This document shows positions 7,639 through 15,775 of a stretch of 64,000 nucleotides of DNA, piece by piece (within the stretch, counting starts at the first letter, position 1; the number at the start of each line of letters is the position of its first letter). Both the position numbers and the translations under genes were made by a program. Source of the stretch: an uncultured Alistipes sp. (GTDB lineage: Bacteria > Bacteroidota > Bacteroidia > Bacteroidales > Rikenellaceae); contig CALUMQ010000005.1 of NCBI GenBank assembly GCA_944321765.1, positions 1 to 64,000 of the forward strand, read 5' to 3'. A model generated the notes under the pieces. The model did no database searches, was not told where the DNA came from, and saw only the letters and a program-made list of their open reading frames with translations.

Positions 7639-9414
7639 TCAGAACAAGAGGTGCGATGGGGTGACGCGGTCGACGTAGATCAGGTAGTCGAACTGATCGG
7701 CAATCCCCTCGTCCCAAAATTCATCGTCCCATTTCAGTGCCCCGATGTGGCGGAATTTCATTTCGTTGATCCATTCAAGAAGCGGGGTATGCTCCTCGCG
7801 CATCCGCCGCAGATCAAGTACAAAGACCGGTTCGTCGAGTTGATGCAACAGGTATTCGAGCGTTCCGGGCGGGGCTGTCCGTACGTCATGCTGCAACTCT
7901 TCTGAGCCGGATGCGATGATCGAGCAACGCCCGGCATGGAAGGTGAACCCGATGTTGAGGTAATCGGCCCCGAGTTCCTTTTCGAGACGGCATCCCATTC
8001 GATGTTCGTCCCTGGAGACATGACCGTTGTGGCCCCAGAGCACGATCCGCGAGTCGGGATACTGTCCTCGGAGCCACAGCAGGTTCTCCGCCATACAATG
8101 ATCCCGCCAGTAGATTCCCTCATCCATCCCCAGATACTGCCGGATGAGCGTGATCCACTGCCGCAGCATGGCCCGGTCGTGCGCGTCGGAAACCGACGCG
8201 TCGATCCGGGTCTCGATCGCGTCGAGCCCTTGCCCGATCTCGCTGGCAAGCTGCGGGTCGATCTGTGCGCGGTTCTCGTTGTTGTAGGTCAATACCTTGT
8301 CCAGCATCGGGCCGATCTTGTCCAGCCATTGTACGGCTGTGGCATCCTTGCCCAACGCCATGCGGAGCAGTGTCTCGGCTCCGTCGGTCGACTGTATGTC
8401 AACACCCCAGAAGCGGATCGGATGACCGTCGATGTTCCGCTGCCGCATCCATTCGACGAGCGACAATACCTCGTGCGTATCCCAGATCCACATGCCCAGT
8501 CCGAAGATTCCGGTCATTGCCGTCCCGCTGCCATGACGGATGTAGTTGTCCAGAAAGACACCCTCGCCCATTTCGGCTTCGAAGGCCACCTGGTCAAAGC
8601 CCTGTCGGGTGACCAGATAGCGGATTAGGCGCTCCTTCATGCGGAAGATCTCGCTGGCTCCGTGGGAGTTCTCGCCCAATGCGACCACCGAACTTCCGCC
8701 GACCAGTCGGTCGAGCAACTGCAGCTCGGCGGAGTCCGTGTCGGTTGGGTCATATCCTTTCAGCGGATGGATATACTTCAGGAGTTCCCTCTTCTCCTGA
8801 CCGGTCAGATGGACCTTGGGAGCCGGTGCCATTGGATCCCCGAGCGGCATACCGTCGATCCGCACCTCGAAATCATCGAACCATGCCCGGCCGGGGCCTT
8901 TCAGGATGCCGCCGATCCGGATGGATGCCGCCGAGTCGGGAACCTGCCGGCGGAGTGTGAGGTGGCGCCACTCCGTTGTGCCCCGAATGCCGCGATTCAG
9001 CGTGTCGAGCGGGTAGAGGTTGTAGTTCTCCTCCTCGTTAATGACCACATACAGATCGGCAAAGCCATCTGACACCCCCTCCGTGCGGAGCCAACCGCTC
9101 AGCTCGACTTCGCAGCCGGCTACCAGCGAGTCGGGCAGCTCCTGTGTGAAGCGGGCCCATGCGTATTTGGTCGTATCGATTTGCTCCAGACGCAGGCTGG
9201 AGCCGCCGTGTTTCCGGCAGTTGCGGTCTCTTGCGGCGGCGTAGCCGTAGTAATAGGAGTCGGGCAGGTTCCATTGGGCCGGTTGATCCCGGTAGTTGAC
9301 GTATTCGAAATCGAGGTTGAATTGCGTGGTGTGCGAGCGGTTGCCGCATCCGTACAGCAGGGCGTTGCCGAGGAGCAGCGCTCCTGCAAAAATTCGAGTC
9401 GTGAAACGGTTCAT
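7639..9414 (-). CDS. Secreted lipoprotein, erythromycin-esterase-like family
   Basis: 591 residues from ATG at 9414, chosen because it starts a lipoprotein signal (MNRFTTRIFAGALLLGN, lipobox Cys in LLYGCGN); the frame is open much further upstream but overlaps the next gene. Residues about 35-200 look like a jelly-roll binding module (GRAWFDDFEVRIDG). Residues about 225-590 match the erythromycin esterase/succinoglycan-biosynthesis (EreA/Bcr-136) fold: VVALGENSHGASEIFRMKE, FDQVAFEAEMGEG, IRFWGVDIQS and IVLWGHNGHVSRD carry the conserved His and acidic residues. Known relatives hydrolyse macrolide lactones, but many Bacteroidetes homologues have no such known role. The fused binding module and surface lipidation suggest another ester substrate. 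I would not call it a resistance gene. Confidence 0.8.
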   Translation of the reverse strand: MNRFTTRIFAGALLLGNALLYGCGNRSHTTQFNLDFEYVNYRDQPAQWNLPDSYYYGYAAARDRNCRKHGGSSLRLEQIDTTKYAWARFTQELPDSLVAGCEVELSGWLRTEGVSDGFADLYVVINEEENYNLYPLDTLNRGIRGTTEWRHLTLRRQVPDSAASIRIGGILKGPGRAWFDDFEVRIDGMPLGDPMAPAPKVHLTGQEKRELLKYIHPLKGYDPTDTDSAELQLLDRLVGGSSVVALGENSHGASEIFRMKERLIRYLVTRQGFDQVAFEAEMGEGVFLDNYIRHGSGTAMTGIFGLGMWIWDTHEVLSLVEWMRQRNIDGHPIRFWGVDIQSTDGAETLLRMALGKDATAVQWLDKIGPMLDKVLTYNNENRAQIDPQLASEIGQGLDAIETRIDASVSDAHDRAMLRQWITLIRQYLGMDEGIYWRDHCMAENLLWLRGQYPDSRIVLWGHNGHVSRDEHRMGCRLEKELGADYLNIGFTFHAGRCSIIASGSEELQHDVRTAPPGTLEYLLHQLDEPVFVLDLRRMREEHTPLLEWINEMKFRHIGALKWDDEFWDEGIADQFDYLIYVDRVTPSHLLF

Positions 9415-9446
9415 GGTCGGTAGATTGCTGGTGGTTCCTCGTTCGT

Positions 9447-10046
9447 TTACGGCATCCACTCGACGATCCCGCCGACGGGATGCGCCGCGCGCCACGCCGC
9501 AAATTCGTCCCATGTGCGCACGCCGCCCTCCAGCACCGCCCGGTAGCAGGCGATGCCGGGGATGTGTTCTTCGTCGGGGGTCTCGTATTTCAGCCGCAGG
9601 ATCGCCTCGCGCGTCTCGTCGGTGAGCACCGCCGCGATACGGTCGGCCACGCGCTCGAAGTAGCCCGCCCATGGCGAACCATCCTCCATATGGATCATGT
9701 CGATCTGCCACATCCGCCCGTCGAGGTCTTCGTACTGCGCATGCCATTCGAGGCAGCAGTCCTCGGCGTCGAGCAGATTGCCGTATTCGACGCGCCGGAT
9801 GCGGGGATTGCGGGCGATGCGGGCTATGGCTGCAAAGCTCTCCTCCACGCGCAGCGGGGCGGGGGAGTAGACATGCAGGTCGATATCGAGGTGCCGGCAC
9901 AAGAGCCCCGAGCGGAGCGATCCGACCACCTCGGCCCATGCCCCGGCCTCCTGCCACGCTTCGCGCAGGCGCAGTTCGCGGAGGATCTCCATGGCCCGCC
10001 GTTGGTTGGCGGCGACCAGTGCGAGGATTTCTTGCGTGTTGTCCAT
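9447..10046 (-). CDS. Nucleotidyltransferase-fold conserved protein
   Basis: 199 residues. The segment VVGSLRSGLLCRHLDIDLHVY resembles the G-S-x(n)-D-x-D core of the nucleotidyltransferase superfamily. Later segments (EWHAQYEDLDGRMWQIDMIHM) supply a further acidic position. Homologous Bacteroides proteins exist, but I know of no established function; substrate and reaction are not predictable. It lies 75 nt after recN in the same orientation and 32 nt before the esterase-like gene, so it may be read through from the recN transcript. Confidence 0.6.
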   Translation of the reverse strand: MDNTQEILALVAANQRRAMEILRELRLREAWQEAGAWAEVVGSLRSGLLCRHLDIDLHVYSPAPLRVEESFAAIARIARNPRIRRVEYGNLLDAEDCCLEWHAQYEDLDGRMWQIDMIHMEDGSPWAGYFERVADRIAAVLTDETREAILRLKYETPDEEHIPGIACYRAVLEGGVRTWDEFAAWRAAHPVGGIVEWMP

Positions 10047-10121
10047 CTTTGTCGTGTCGTTCTGGAAAAATCCCCGGAAACCGCAGCTCCCGGGGATTCT
10101 GTCTTGTGGGTGTTTCGTCCG

Positions 10122-11765
10122 CTATTTTCCGAGCAGGATGCGCGCCTGGGCCAGGGCTGCGTCGGTGATCTCCGAACCGGAGAGCATCTTGGCAATCTCG
10201 GTTTCGCGCTGCGTGTCGTCGAGCCGCGTGATGTCGGTGCGCCCGTCGCGCTTGTAGACGACGAAGTGGGCCGAGCCCTTCGACGCAACCTGCGGCAGGT
10301 GGGTGATGTCCACCACCTGCATCGATTCCGACAGCGCGGCGATGATCTCGCCCATGGCGTCGGCGATGCGTCCCGAGACGCCCGTGTCGATCTCGTCGAA
10401 GAGGATTGTCGGCAGCTGCATCCTCCGGGCCAGCAGGGCCTTGAGCGCCAGCATCACGCGTGACAATTCACCACCCGAGGCAATCTGCTCGATCGGACGG
10501 GGCGGAACGTTGCGGTTGGCCGAGAAGAGAAACCGCACGGCATCCGCCCCCGTGCGTCCGGGTTCGGCCAGCGGCGACAGTTCGATACGGAACACCGTTT
10601 CCGCCATGCCCAGCCGGGCCAGTGTCGTCAAGATCTCTTTGGCAAATCCCGCGGCGGCCTTCTCGCGGGCCTTGTGGAGCCGTTGGGCCAGCTCTCCGCT
10701 CCGTTCGGCGGCTTTGCGCAGCGCCTCTTCCGCTTCGGTAATTGCCTCGTCGCCGTGAACGATGGCGGCGAGTTTGGCAGCCCCTTCGTCGCGCAGGGCG
10801 ATAAGCGCCGCTTCGTCCGCCACGCGGTATTTCTGCTGCAGGGAGATCAGGGCGTCGAGGCGTGCCGACAGCTTGGCCAGCCGTTCGGGATCGGTATCGA
10901 TCCGTTCGCTCGCTTCGGTTGCCGAGGCGTCGATATCCTTCAGCTCCTCAAGAACCGCGTGCAGCCGGTCGGCATATTCACCGGCCGCAGGGTAGTGGTC
11001 GCGCAGGTGAGAGAGGTTGTTTTCTGAATTCTTCAGCTGCATCAGCACCCCCGTCTCGTCGCTGTCCAGCGCATTGCGCAGTTCGGTCAGCGTCTCGCCG
11101 ATGCGGTCGGCATTCTCGAGAATCGACAACTCCTCCTCGATCTCCGCCTGCTCGCCCGCACGCAGGTTGGCGGCCGACAGCTCGTCATTCTGGTGGCGGA
11201 GCCACTCCTCGTCGCGCCGGCTGCTGGCGGCCGCCTCGCGCAACGCCGCCAGTTCGCGTTTCAACCGCTGCATCTCGGTATACTGCACGCCGTACTGCTC
11301 AAGCAGGGGGCCGTTTCCGGCTACGGTGTCGAGCGCCGAGGTGCGGAACTCCTCCGACGAGAGAATCAGATTCTGATGCTGCGAATGGATGTCGAGCAGG
11401 CGCGTTCCCAGTTCGCGCAGCAGCGCTAGCTGCACCGGCACGTCGTTGACGAAGGCACGGCTCTTGCCGGCCGGAGTGATGATGCGCGTGAGGGTGGTCT
11501 GCGGGGCGTATTCCAGGTCGTTCTCCTCGAAGAAGGGTTCCAGACCGCTCTGCGTGAGGTCGAAGAGCCCCTCGACCGTGCAGTTGCGCGTCGTGTCCTT
11601 CATCGCCGCTCCGTCGTTGCGGGCGCCGAGCAGCAGCCCCAGGGCGCCGAGCAGGATCGATTTTCCGGCGCCCGTCTCTCCGGTGATGATGTTCAGACGG
11701 GGGTCGAGCTCCATTTCGAGCTTGTCGATCAGCACATAGTTTTCAACCGACAGACGACGTAACAT
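10122..11765 (-). CDS. recN: DNA repair protein RecN
   Basis: 547 residues, the family length. An SMC-like ATPase: Walker A ITGETGAGKS near the N-terminus, a central coiled-coil region rich in Leu, Glu, Arg and Ala (about 150-370), signature ASGGELSRVMLALKALLA and Walker B TILFDEIDTGVSG in the C-terminal lobe. It acts at double-strand breaks in recombinational repair. It follows coaBC by 71 nt in the bamD-rpoZ-coaBC-recN cluster typical of the order. Confidence 0.95.
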   Translation of the reverse strand: MLRRLSVENYVLIDKLEMELDPRLNIITGETGAGKSILLGALGLLLGARNDGAAMKDTTRNCTVEGLFDLTQSGLEPFFEENDLEYAPQTTLTRIITPAGKSRAFVNDVPVQLALLRELGTRLLDIHSQHQNLILSSEEFRTSALDTVAGNGPLLEQYGVQYTEMQRLKRELAALREAAASSRRDEEWLRHQNDELSAANLRAGEQAEIEEELSILENADRIGETLTELRNALDSDETGVLMQLKNSENNLSHLRDHYPAAGEYADRLHAVLEELKDIDASATEASERIDTDPERLAKLSARLDALISLQQKYRVADEAALIALRDEGAAKLAAIVHGDEAITEAEEALRKAAERSGELAQRLHKAREKAAAGFAKEILTTLARLGMAETVFRIELSPLAEPGRTGADAVRFLFSANRNVPPRPIEQIASGGELSRVMLALKALLARRMQLPTILFDEIDTGVSGRIADAMGEIIAALSESMQVVDITHLPQVASKGSAHFVVYKRDGRTDITRLDDTQRETEIAKMLSGSEITDAALAQARILLGK

Positions 11766-11836
11766 GGCGGAACGTTTTTTTGTTGGATTCGGTATTCAGA
11801 CTTCGCGGCGGGGCTGGTCCTGCAGCGCCGCGGGCT

Positions 11837-13093
11837 CTATTGTCCGGGCTCCCCGGACGCGGCGGCCTGTGCCGCAGTCGCGGAGCGGTTCATGATCTTT
11901 TCGATACGGTCGGCGATGCGCGCGGCCACCTCGCGCTTCGACAGCAGCGGCAGCTCCTCGTGCCCCGCACGGTCGATGAACGTCACCTTGTTCGTGTCGC
12001 CGCGGAAACCGGCTCCGGCGTCGCGCAGCGAGTTGAGGACGATGAAGTCGAAGTGTTTGCGTTCGAGCTTCGATTCGGCGTTCGCCTCCTCGTCGTGGGT
12101 CTCGAGGGCGAATCCCACCAACACCCGGTTGCCCTTGCGTGCTCCCAGCTCGGCGGCGATGTCGCGTGTGCGGCGCAGGGTGATCGTCAGCTCGCCGTCG
12201 CCCTTCTTGAGTTTCGTCTCCGAGACCTCCGAAGGGGTGTAGTCGGCAACGGCAGCGCACATCACGGCTCCGTCGGCGCGGTCGAAAGCCGCGACGGTTG
12301 TTTCGTACATCTCGGCAGCCGACAGTACGTCTACCCGCTCGACGCCTTCGGGAGTCGGGAGCGCCGTGCGGCCCGAGATGAGCGTGACCGCGGCACCGCG
12401 GGCCGCCAGTTCTCCGGCGATGGCGTAGCCCATCTTTCCCGACGAGTGGTTCGAGATGAACCGCACGGGATCGATGGCCTCGATCGTGGCGCCGGCCGTG
12501 ACGATCATCCGTTTGCCGGCCAGCGTCTGCCGCTTGTCGAACAGTCCGCCGACAAATGCGGCAATGGTTTCGGGCTCGGCCATGCGCCCCTTTCCCGAGA
12601 GACCGCTGGCCAGTTCGCCCTCTCCGGGCTCGATGATCCGTACCCCGCGGCTGGCCAGCGTCCGCAGGTTCTGCTGCGTGGCGGCATGGGCATACATGTC
12701 GAGGTCCATGGCCGGGGCTACGGCTACCGGGCAGCGTGCCGAGAGGTAGGTCGTCAGCAGCAGATTGTCGGCAACGCCCGTGGCCATTTTGGCCAGCGTG
12801 TTGGCCGTGGCGGGGGCGATCAGCATGCAGTCGGCCCACTCGCCCAGCGAGACGTGGGAGTTCCAGGCTCCGTTCTCGGGGTCGAAGAACTCCACCAGAA
12901 TGGGATGCTTCGAGAGCGTGGCCATGGTCAGCGGCGTGATGAACTGCTTGGCAAGGGGGGTCATCACCACCTGCACGTCAGCTCCCGCGGTTTTCAATAG
13001 ACGACACAGCATCGCGGCCTTGTAGGCTGCAATGCTGCCAGTGATACCCAGCAGGACGTGACGTCCCGCCAGCGGGGAATTTGCGGATGCCAT
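11837..13093 (-). CDS. coaBC: Bifunctional phosphopantothenoylcysteine decarboxylase / phosphopantothenate-cysteine ligase
   Basis: 418 residues. The N-terminal CoaC flavoprotein domain has GITGSIAAYKAA, the active-site His in NSHVSL and the segment PAMDLDMY, a variant of the usual PAMNxxMW. The C-terminal CoaB domain starts near AGKRMIVTAGATIEAIDPVRFISNH; ISNHSSGKMG is the conserved nucleotide-binding stretch. It converts 4'-phosphopantothenate and cysteine to 4'-phosphopantetheine in coenzyme A synthesis. It sits 17 nt after rpoZ. Confidence 0.95.
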   Translation of the reverse strand: MASANSPLAGRHVLLGITGSIAAYKAAMLCRLLKTAGADVQVVMTPLAKQFITPLTMATLSKHPILVEFFDPENGAWNSHVSLGEWADCMLIAPATANTLAKMATGVADNLLLTTYLSARCPVAVAPAMDLDMYAHAATQQNLRTLASRGVRIIEPGEGELASGLSGKGRMAEPETIAAFVGGLFDKRQTLAGKRMIVTAGATIEAIDPVRFISNHSSGKMGYAIAGELAARGAAVTLISGRTALPTPEGVERVDVLSAAEMYETTVAAFDRADGAVMCAAVADYTPSEVSETKLKKGDGELTITLRRTRDIAAELGARKGNRVLVGFALETHDEEANAESKLERKHFDFIVLNSLRDAGAGFRGDTNKVTFIDRAGHEELPLLSKREVAARIADRIEKIMNRSATAAQAAASGEPGQ

Positions 13094-13110
13094 GGGGCGT
13101 CGGGGGAGAA

Positions 13111-13443
13111 TCAGATCTCCTTCATTTCGCCGTCCTTGCCCTCCTTGTAGAGAAGTTCGTGGTCGAGGAACTCCTCGGTGGCGATGATCGTGGGCTTGGG
13201 AAGGCGCTCGTAGTAGCGCGAGATCTCGATCTGCTCGCGGTTCTCGAAGGTCTCCTCCATGGTGTCGGTCGGCGACGAGAAGTCTGCCAGCTTGCGGTTG
13301 AGCTCGGTCTTGAGCTCCGTGGCGATCTGGTTGGCACGACGGGCGATGATGTTCACGCTCTCGTAGATGTTGCCGGTCTCCCTGTCGAGGTCCACCAACT
13401 TGCGGGTGATGGTGTTGTTGGGAATGTTCTTCTTGATTTCCAT
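13111..13443 (-). CDS. rpoZ: RNA polymerase omega-subunit family protein
   Basis: 110 residues from ATG at 13443, one base after the bamD stop; the longer open frame upstream is bamD sequence in another frame. The N-terminal segment TRKLVDLDRETGNIYESVNIIARRANQIA matches the helical core of Bacteroidetes omega (ESV..IA.RA.QI). The tail is acidic (KPTIIATEEFLDHELLYKE). Omega helps assemble the beta' subunit. Translational coupling with bamD is likely from the 1-nt gap. Confidence 0.85.
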   Translation of the reverse strand: MEIKKNIPNNTITRKLVDLDRETGNIYESVNIIARRANQIATELKTELNRKLADFSSPTDTMEETFENREQIEISRYYERLPKPTIIATEEFLDHELLYKEGKDGEMKEI

Positions 13444-13444
13444 C

Positions 13445-14272
13445 TTATATGTTGTTATCGTTGTCGTCCTTGTTGTTGCGGTCGAGGTAGTCGCGGGCGT
13501 GTTGGGCCATGCGGTCGAGCTCCTTGATGTGCGACGAGTTGGGAAACTCCTCCTTGAACGAAAGGTACGAGTCGAGCATGTCGAGGTAGCGGTCGGTCTG
13601 CTTCGAGGCAATGGAGTTGCTGGCGTAGCGGTATCCGGCATCGACGATCAGGAACATGATCTCTTCGCGGTGGGAGCTGGAGGGGTATTTGCGCAGGGCG
13701 TTCTTCAGGGCGACGATGGCCGAGCGGTAGCGCCCGATTTTGTAGTAGGTGTAAGCATTCAGATAGGCCTTCTCGTGGAGGCGTTCGTTGAGGTTGGCAT
13801 TGATCTCCTTGAACTCCTCGATGCGCGAACTGTGCGGATAGCGGGCCATGAACTCGTTGATGGCCATGATTGCCTGGGTGGTCATGGTCTGGTCGCGCGA
13901 GGGCCCCGGGGCGAGGTAGAAGAAGCAGAGGGCGTACATGCCTTCGGCATCCTCGATGAAGGCGCTGCGGCCGAATTTGCGGCGGAAGTCGTCGAGCAGC
14001 GTCGAGGCGGTTTCGTAGTCGCGGTCCTTGTACTTGCAGTAGGCGTTGTAGAACGAGATGCTGTCCTCACGCGAGGTGCCCGCATAGTAGTGCTGAACGC
14101 CTTCAAAGAGCGTTGAGGCCCGTTGCCACTTTCCGCGTTCGAAGTTTTTCATGGCTTCGCTGTAGATGAGTTCGGGCTGTCCGCTTTTGAGCAGGGCGTT
14201 GATGCCGGAGCATCCGCCGAGGAGGAGTGCTGCCGCCACTCCGCAAAAGGCGTTTAAAAGGGTCTGCTTCAT
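13445..14272 (-). CDS. bamD: Outer-membrane protein assembly factor BamD
   Basis: 275 residues with a lipoprotein signal (MKQTLLNAFCGVAAALL, lipobox GGC at about residue 21). The rest is TPR helices: LIYSEAMKNFERGKWQRA, YYKIGRYRSAIVALKNALRKYP and similar, the five-TPR layout of BamD/YfiO. It is an inner-leaflet outer-membrane lipoprotein that works with BamA in beta-barrel insertion. It is the first gene of the cluster with rpoZ, coaBC and recN and has a strong promoter upstream. Confidence 0.93.
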   Translation of the reverse strand: MKQTLLNAFCGVAAALLLGGCSGINALLKSGQPELIYSEAMKNFERGKWQRASTLFEGVQHYYAGTSREDSISFYNAYCKYKDRDYETASTLLDDFRRKFGRSAFIEDAEGMYALCFFYLAPGPSRDQTMTTQAIMAINEFMARYPHSSRIEEFKEINANLNERLHEKAYLNAYTYYKIGRYRSAIVALKNALRKYPSSSHREEIMFLIVDAGYRYASNSIASKQTDRYLDMLDSYLSFKEEFPNSSHIKELDRMAQHARDYLDRNNKDDNDNNI

Positions 14273-14304
14273 TGATGATATATCCGTTACGGCGCTTTAT
14301 CGCG

Positions 14305-14335
14305 CAAAGTTACGCATAAATTAACGATTTGCAAA
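14305..14335 (-). promoter_or_regulatory. Promoter of the bamD-rpoZ-coaBC-recN cluster
   Basis: Minus-strand -33 TTTG (14332-14335), 19-nt spacer, -7 TAACTTTG (14305-14312), ending about 32 nt before the bamD ATG. Confidence 0.8.
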
Positions 14336-14447
14336 AAAAATTATTGCCTTCAGGAGAAGTCAAAATCCGCGGCCGTTCCGGGATTCAGAGGCATAGTGGA
14401 GGAACTGCCGCCTCGGTGCGGGTAGAGGAGACGGAGGATAAAAAAGA

Positions 14448-14479
14448 TTTGGAAAATTGAAATTAACTTTCTATCTTTG
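14448..14479 (+). promoter_or_regulatory. Promoter of greA
   Basis: -33 TTTG (14448-14451), 20-nt spacer, -7 TATCTTTG (14472-14479). The expected start near 14486 gives a 5' leader of about 100 nt. Apart from this, the bamD promoter and the leader hairpin, nothing else is seen in the 315-bp divergent gap. Confidence 0.8.
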
Positions 14480-14497
14480 TCTTCGGTACAAGCAGGG

Positions 14498-14533
14498 TTC
14501 TGACCTTCACGGGTCAGGATTCTTATTTTTTTA
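14498..14533 (+). terminator. Hairpin plus U-tract in the greA leader (putative attenuator)
   Basis: 8-bp stem TTCTGACC / GGTCAGGA (14498-14505 with 14512-14519, two non-Watson-Crick or end pairs at most), 6-nt loop, then TTCTTATTTTTTTA. It lies between the promoter and the greA start, so it should terminate part of the transcripts early. Confidence 0.6.
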
Positions 14534-14587
14534 CGTGCTTATTTTAAAAAATTTTAGCAGATTCCGGATGTTCCGGACGTTATCGTT

Positions 14588-15064
14588 ATGGCAAAAGAGA
14601 CTATTTATCTGACGGCGGAGGGTTACAAAAAGCTCAAGGACGAGCTCGATCACATGCGTTCTGTCGAGCGTCCGGCGATTTCGGCGGCGATTGCCGAGGC
14701 CCGCGACAAGGGCGACCTTTCGGAGAACGCGGAGTACGATGCGGCCCGAGAGGCCCAGGGACTGTTGGAGATGCGCATCGCCAAACTGGAGGATACGATC
14801 GCCAATGCCCGCGTGATCGACGAGTCGAAGATCGACAAGAGCAAGGTCCAGATCCTGAGCAAGGTGACACTTCTCAACCACAATAACAACAAGCAGGTGA
14901 CCTATACGATCGTCGCCGAACACGAGGCCAACCTGCGCGAAGGCAAGCTTGCGATCGGTACGCCGATAGCCAAGGCGCTGCTGGGCCACAAGAAGGGTGA
15001 TTGTGTCGACGTGGCGGTTCCTGCCGGCACGATCCACTTCGAGATCCTCGACATCTCGATCTGA
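14588..15064 (+). CDS. greA: Transcription elongation factor GreA
   Basis: 158 residues, the family length. N-terminal antiparallel coiled coil with the acidic tip (KGDLSENAEYDAAREAQ), then the FKBP-like C-terminal domain ending in GHKKGDCVDVAVPAG. It inserts into the RNA polymerase secondary channel and stimulates cleavage of backtracked RNA. The leader carries a terminator-like hairpin that could let the factor control its own expression. A strong terminator follows. Confidence 0.96.
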   Translation: MAKETIYLTAEGYKKLKDELDHMRSVERPAISAAIAEARDKGDLSENAEYDAAREAQGLLEMRIAKLEDTIANARVIDESKIDKSKVQILSKVTLLNHNNNKQVTYTIVAEHEANLREGKLAIGTPIAKALLGHKKGDCVDVAVPAGTIHFEILDISI

Positions 15065-15114
15065 TGCAACGGTTCCCGGCATCCGATCCGGCTGCCGGAT
15101 GCAACCTGTCGTAT

Positions 15115-15150
15115 GCCCCGACCTTTCCAGAAGGTCGGGGCTCTTTTTTT
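15115..15150 (+). terminator. Intrinsic terminator of greA
   Basis: 10-bp stem CCCCGACCTT / AAGGTCGGGG (15116-15125 with 15131-15140), 5-nt loop, then CTCTTTTTTT. Confidence 0.88.
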
Positions 15151-15206
15151 GCCCGGGCGTGAGTCGCGTAGGAATCCCCAAAACTCGGTATTTTGCAACG
15201 CATTGC

Positions 15207-15236
15207 TTGCAGCGCTTCGTTTTTTGGCTACCTTTG
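15207..15236 (+). promoter_or_regulatory. Promoter of the TonB-receptor operon
   Basis: -33 TTG (15207-15209), 19-nt spacer, -7 TACCTTTG (15229-15236), 26 nt before the ATG of the small membrane protein. Confidence 0.7.
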
Positions 15237-15262
15237 CTTCCGCAAACCTTCGAACAGCAAAG

Positions 15263-15592
15263 ATGTCTCCTCGATCCCGATCGCGCGTCGCCCTGTTTCT
15301 GCTGGCGCTTCTGCTCGTGGCCTACACGGGGCAGAAGATTCACATCTATCTCGAGGATCATGCGCACTTTGCCGCCTTCTGTGGCGATCTGCTGCCCGAT
15401 AATCAGGCCCGCGAGTCGGTTGTCGAGCGGTGTGTCGTCGACGACTTCCCGTTTTATCCCTACCTGGAGCTGCCGCCGTTCACACCCCTCTTTCAGGTGA
15501 CACTGCTGGGCGTGCTGCACCCCGAGGCGACGCGCTGCAAGAGCGTGCCGGGTACGGCGTACATCTCCCTGCGGGCTCCTCCTTCCGCCTAA
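15263..15592 (+). CDS. Small membrane-anchored protein upstream of TonB receptor, function unknown
   Basis: 109 residues from ATG at 15263, placed just after a good promoter. One hydrophobic helix (VALFLLALLLVAY, about 9-21) is followed by a probably periplasmic part with IHIYLEDHAHFAAFCGD and ERCVVDDFPFYPYLEL. It has several His, Asp and Cys (HAH, three Cys in total) that could bind a metal. Small proteins of this kind often precede TonB-dependent receptors in Bacteroidetes, but I cannot name a family. It is probably co-transcribed with the receptor 183 nt downstream. Confidence 0.65.
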   Translation: MSPRSRSRVALFLLALLLVAYTGQKIHIYLEDHAHFAAFCGDLLPDNQARESVVERCVVDDFPFYPYLELPPFTPLFQVTLLGVLHPEATRCKSVPGTAYISLRAPPSA

Positions 15593-15775
15593 ACGGTTTT
15601 TCCCATCCGCTTCTTTGTTCCCGATCCGGCCGGCGGCCGTTTCCCCCTGCTTTTTCCCGGGGATCGTCTGCGGGATTCGGGCAGCGGCTGCCGCCATGCC
15701 GCTTCGGGACCCGGACCGGCGCATGCTGACGATGCGCCGCCCACCCTCATATTCCTCATCAAAAAACAGAATACC

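Noticed and set aside
7639-9414. Calling the erythromycin-esterase-like gene an antibiotic-resistance gene
   Set aside because: Export signal and extra N-terminal domain differ from Ere enzymes; fold similarity alone does not show macrolide hydrolysis.
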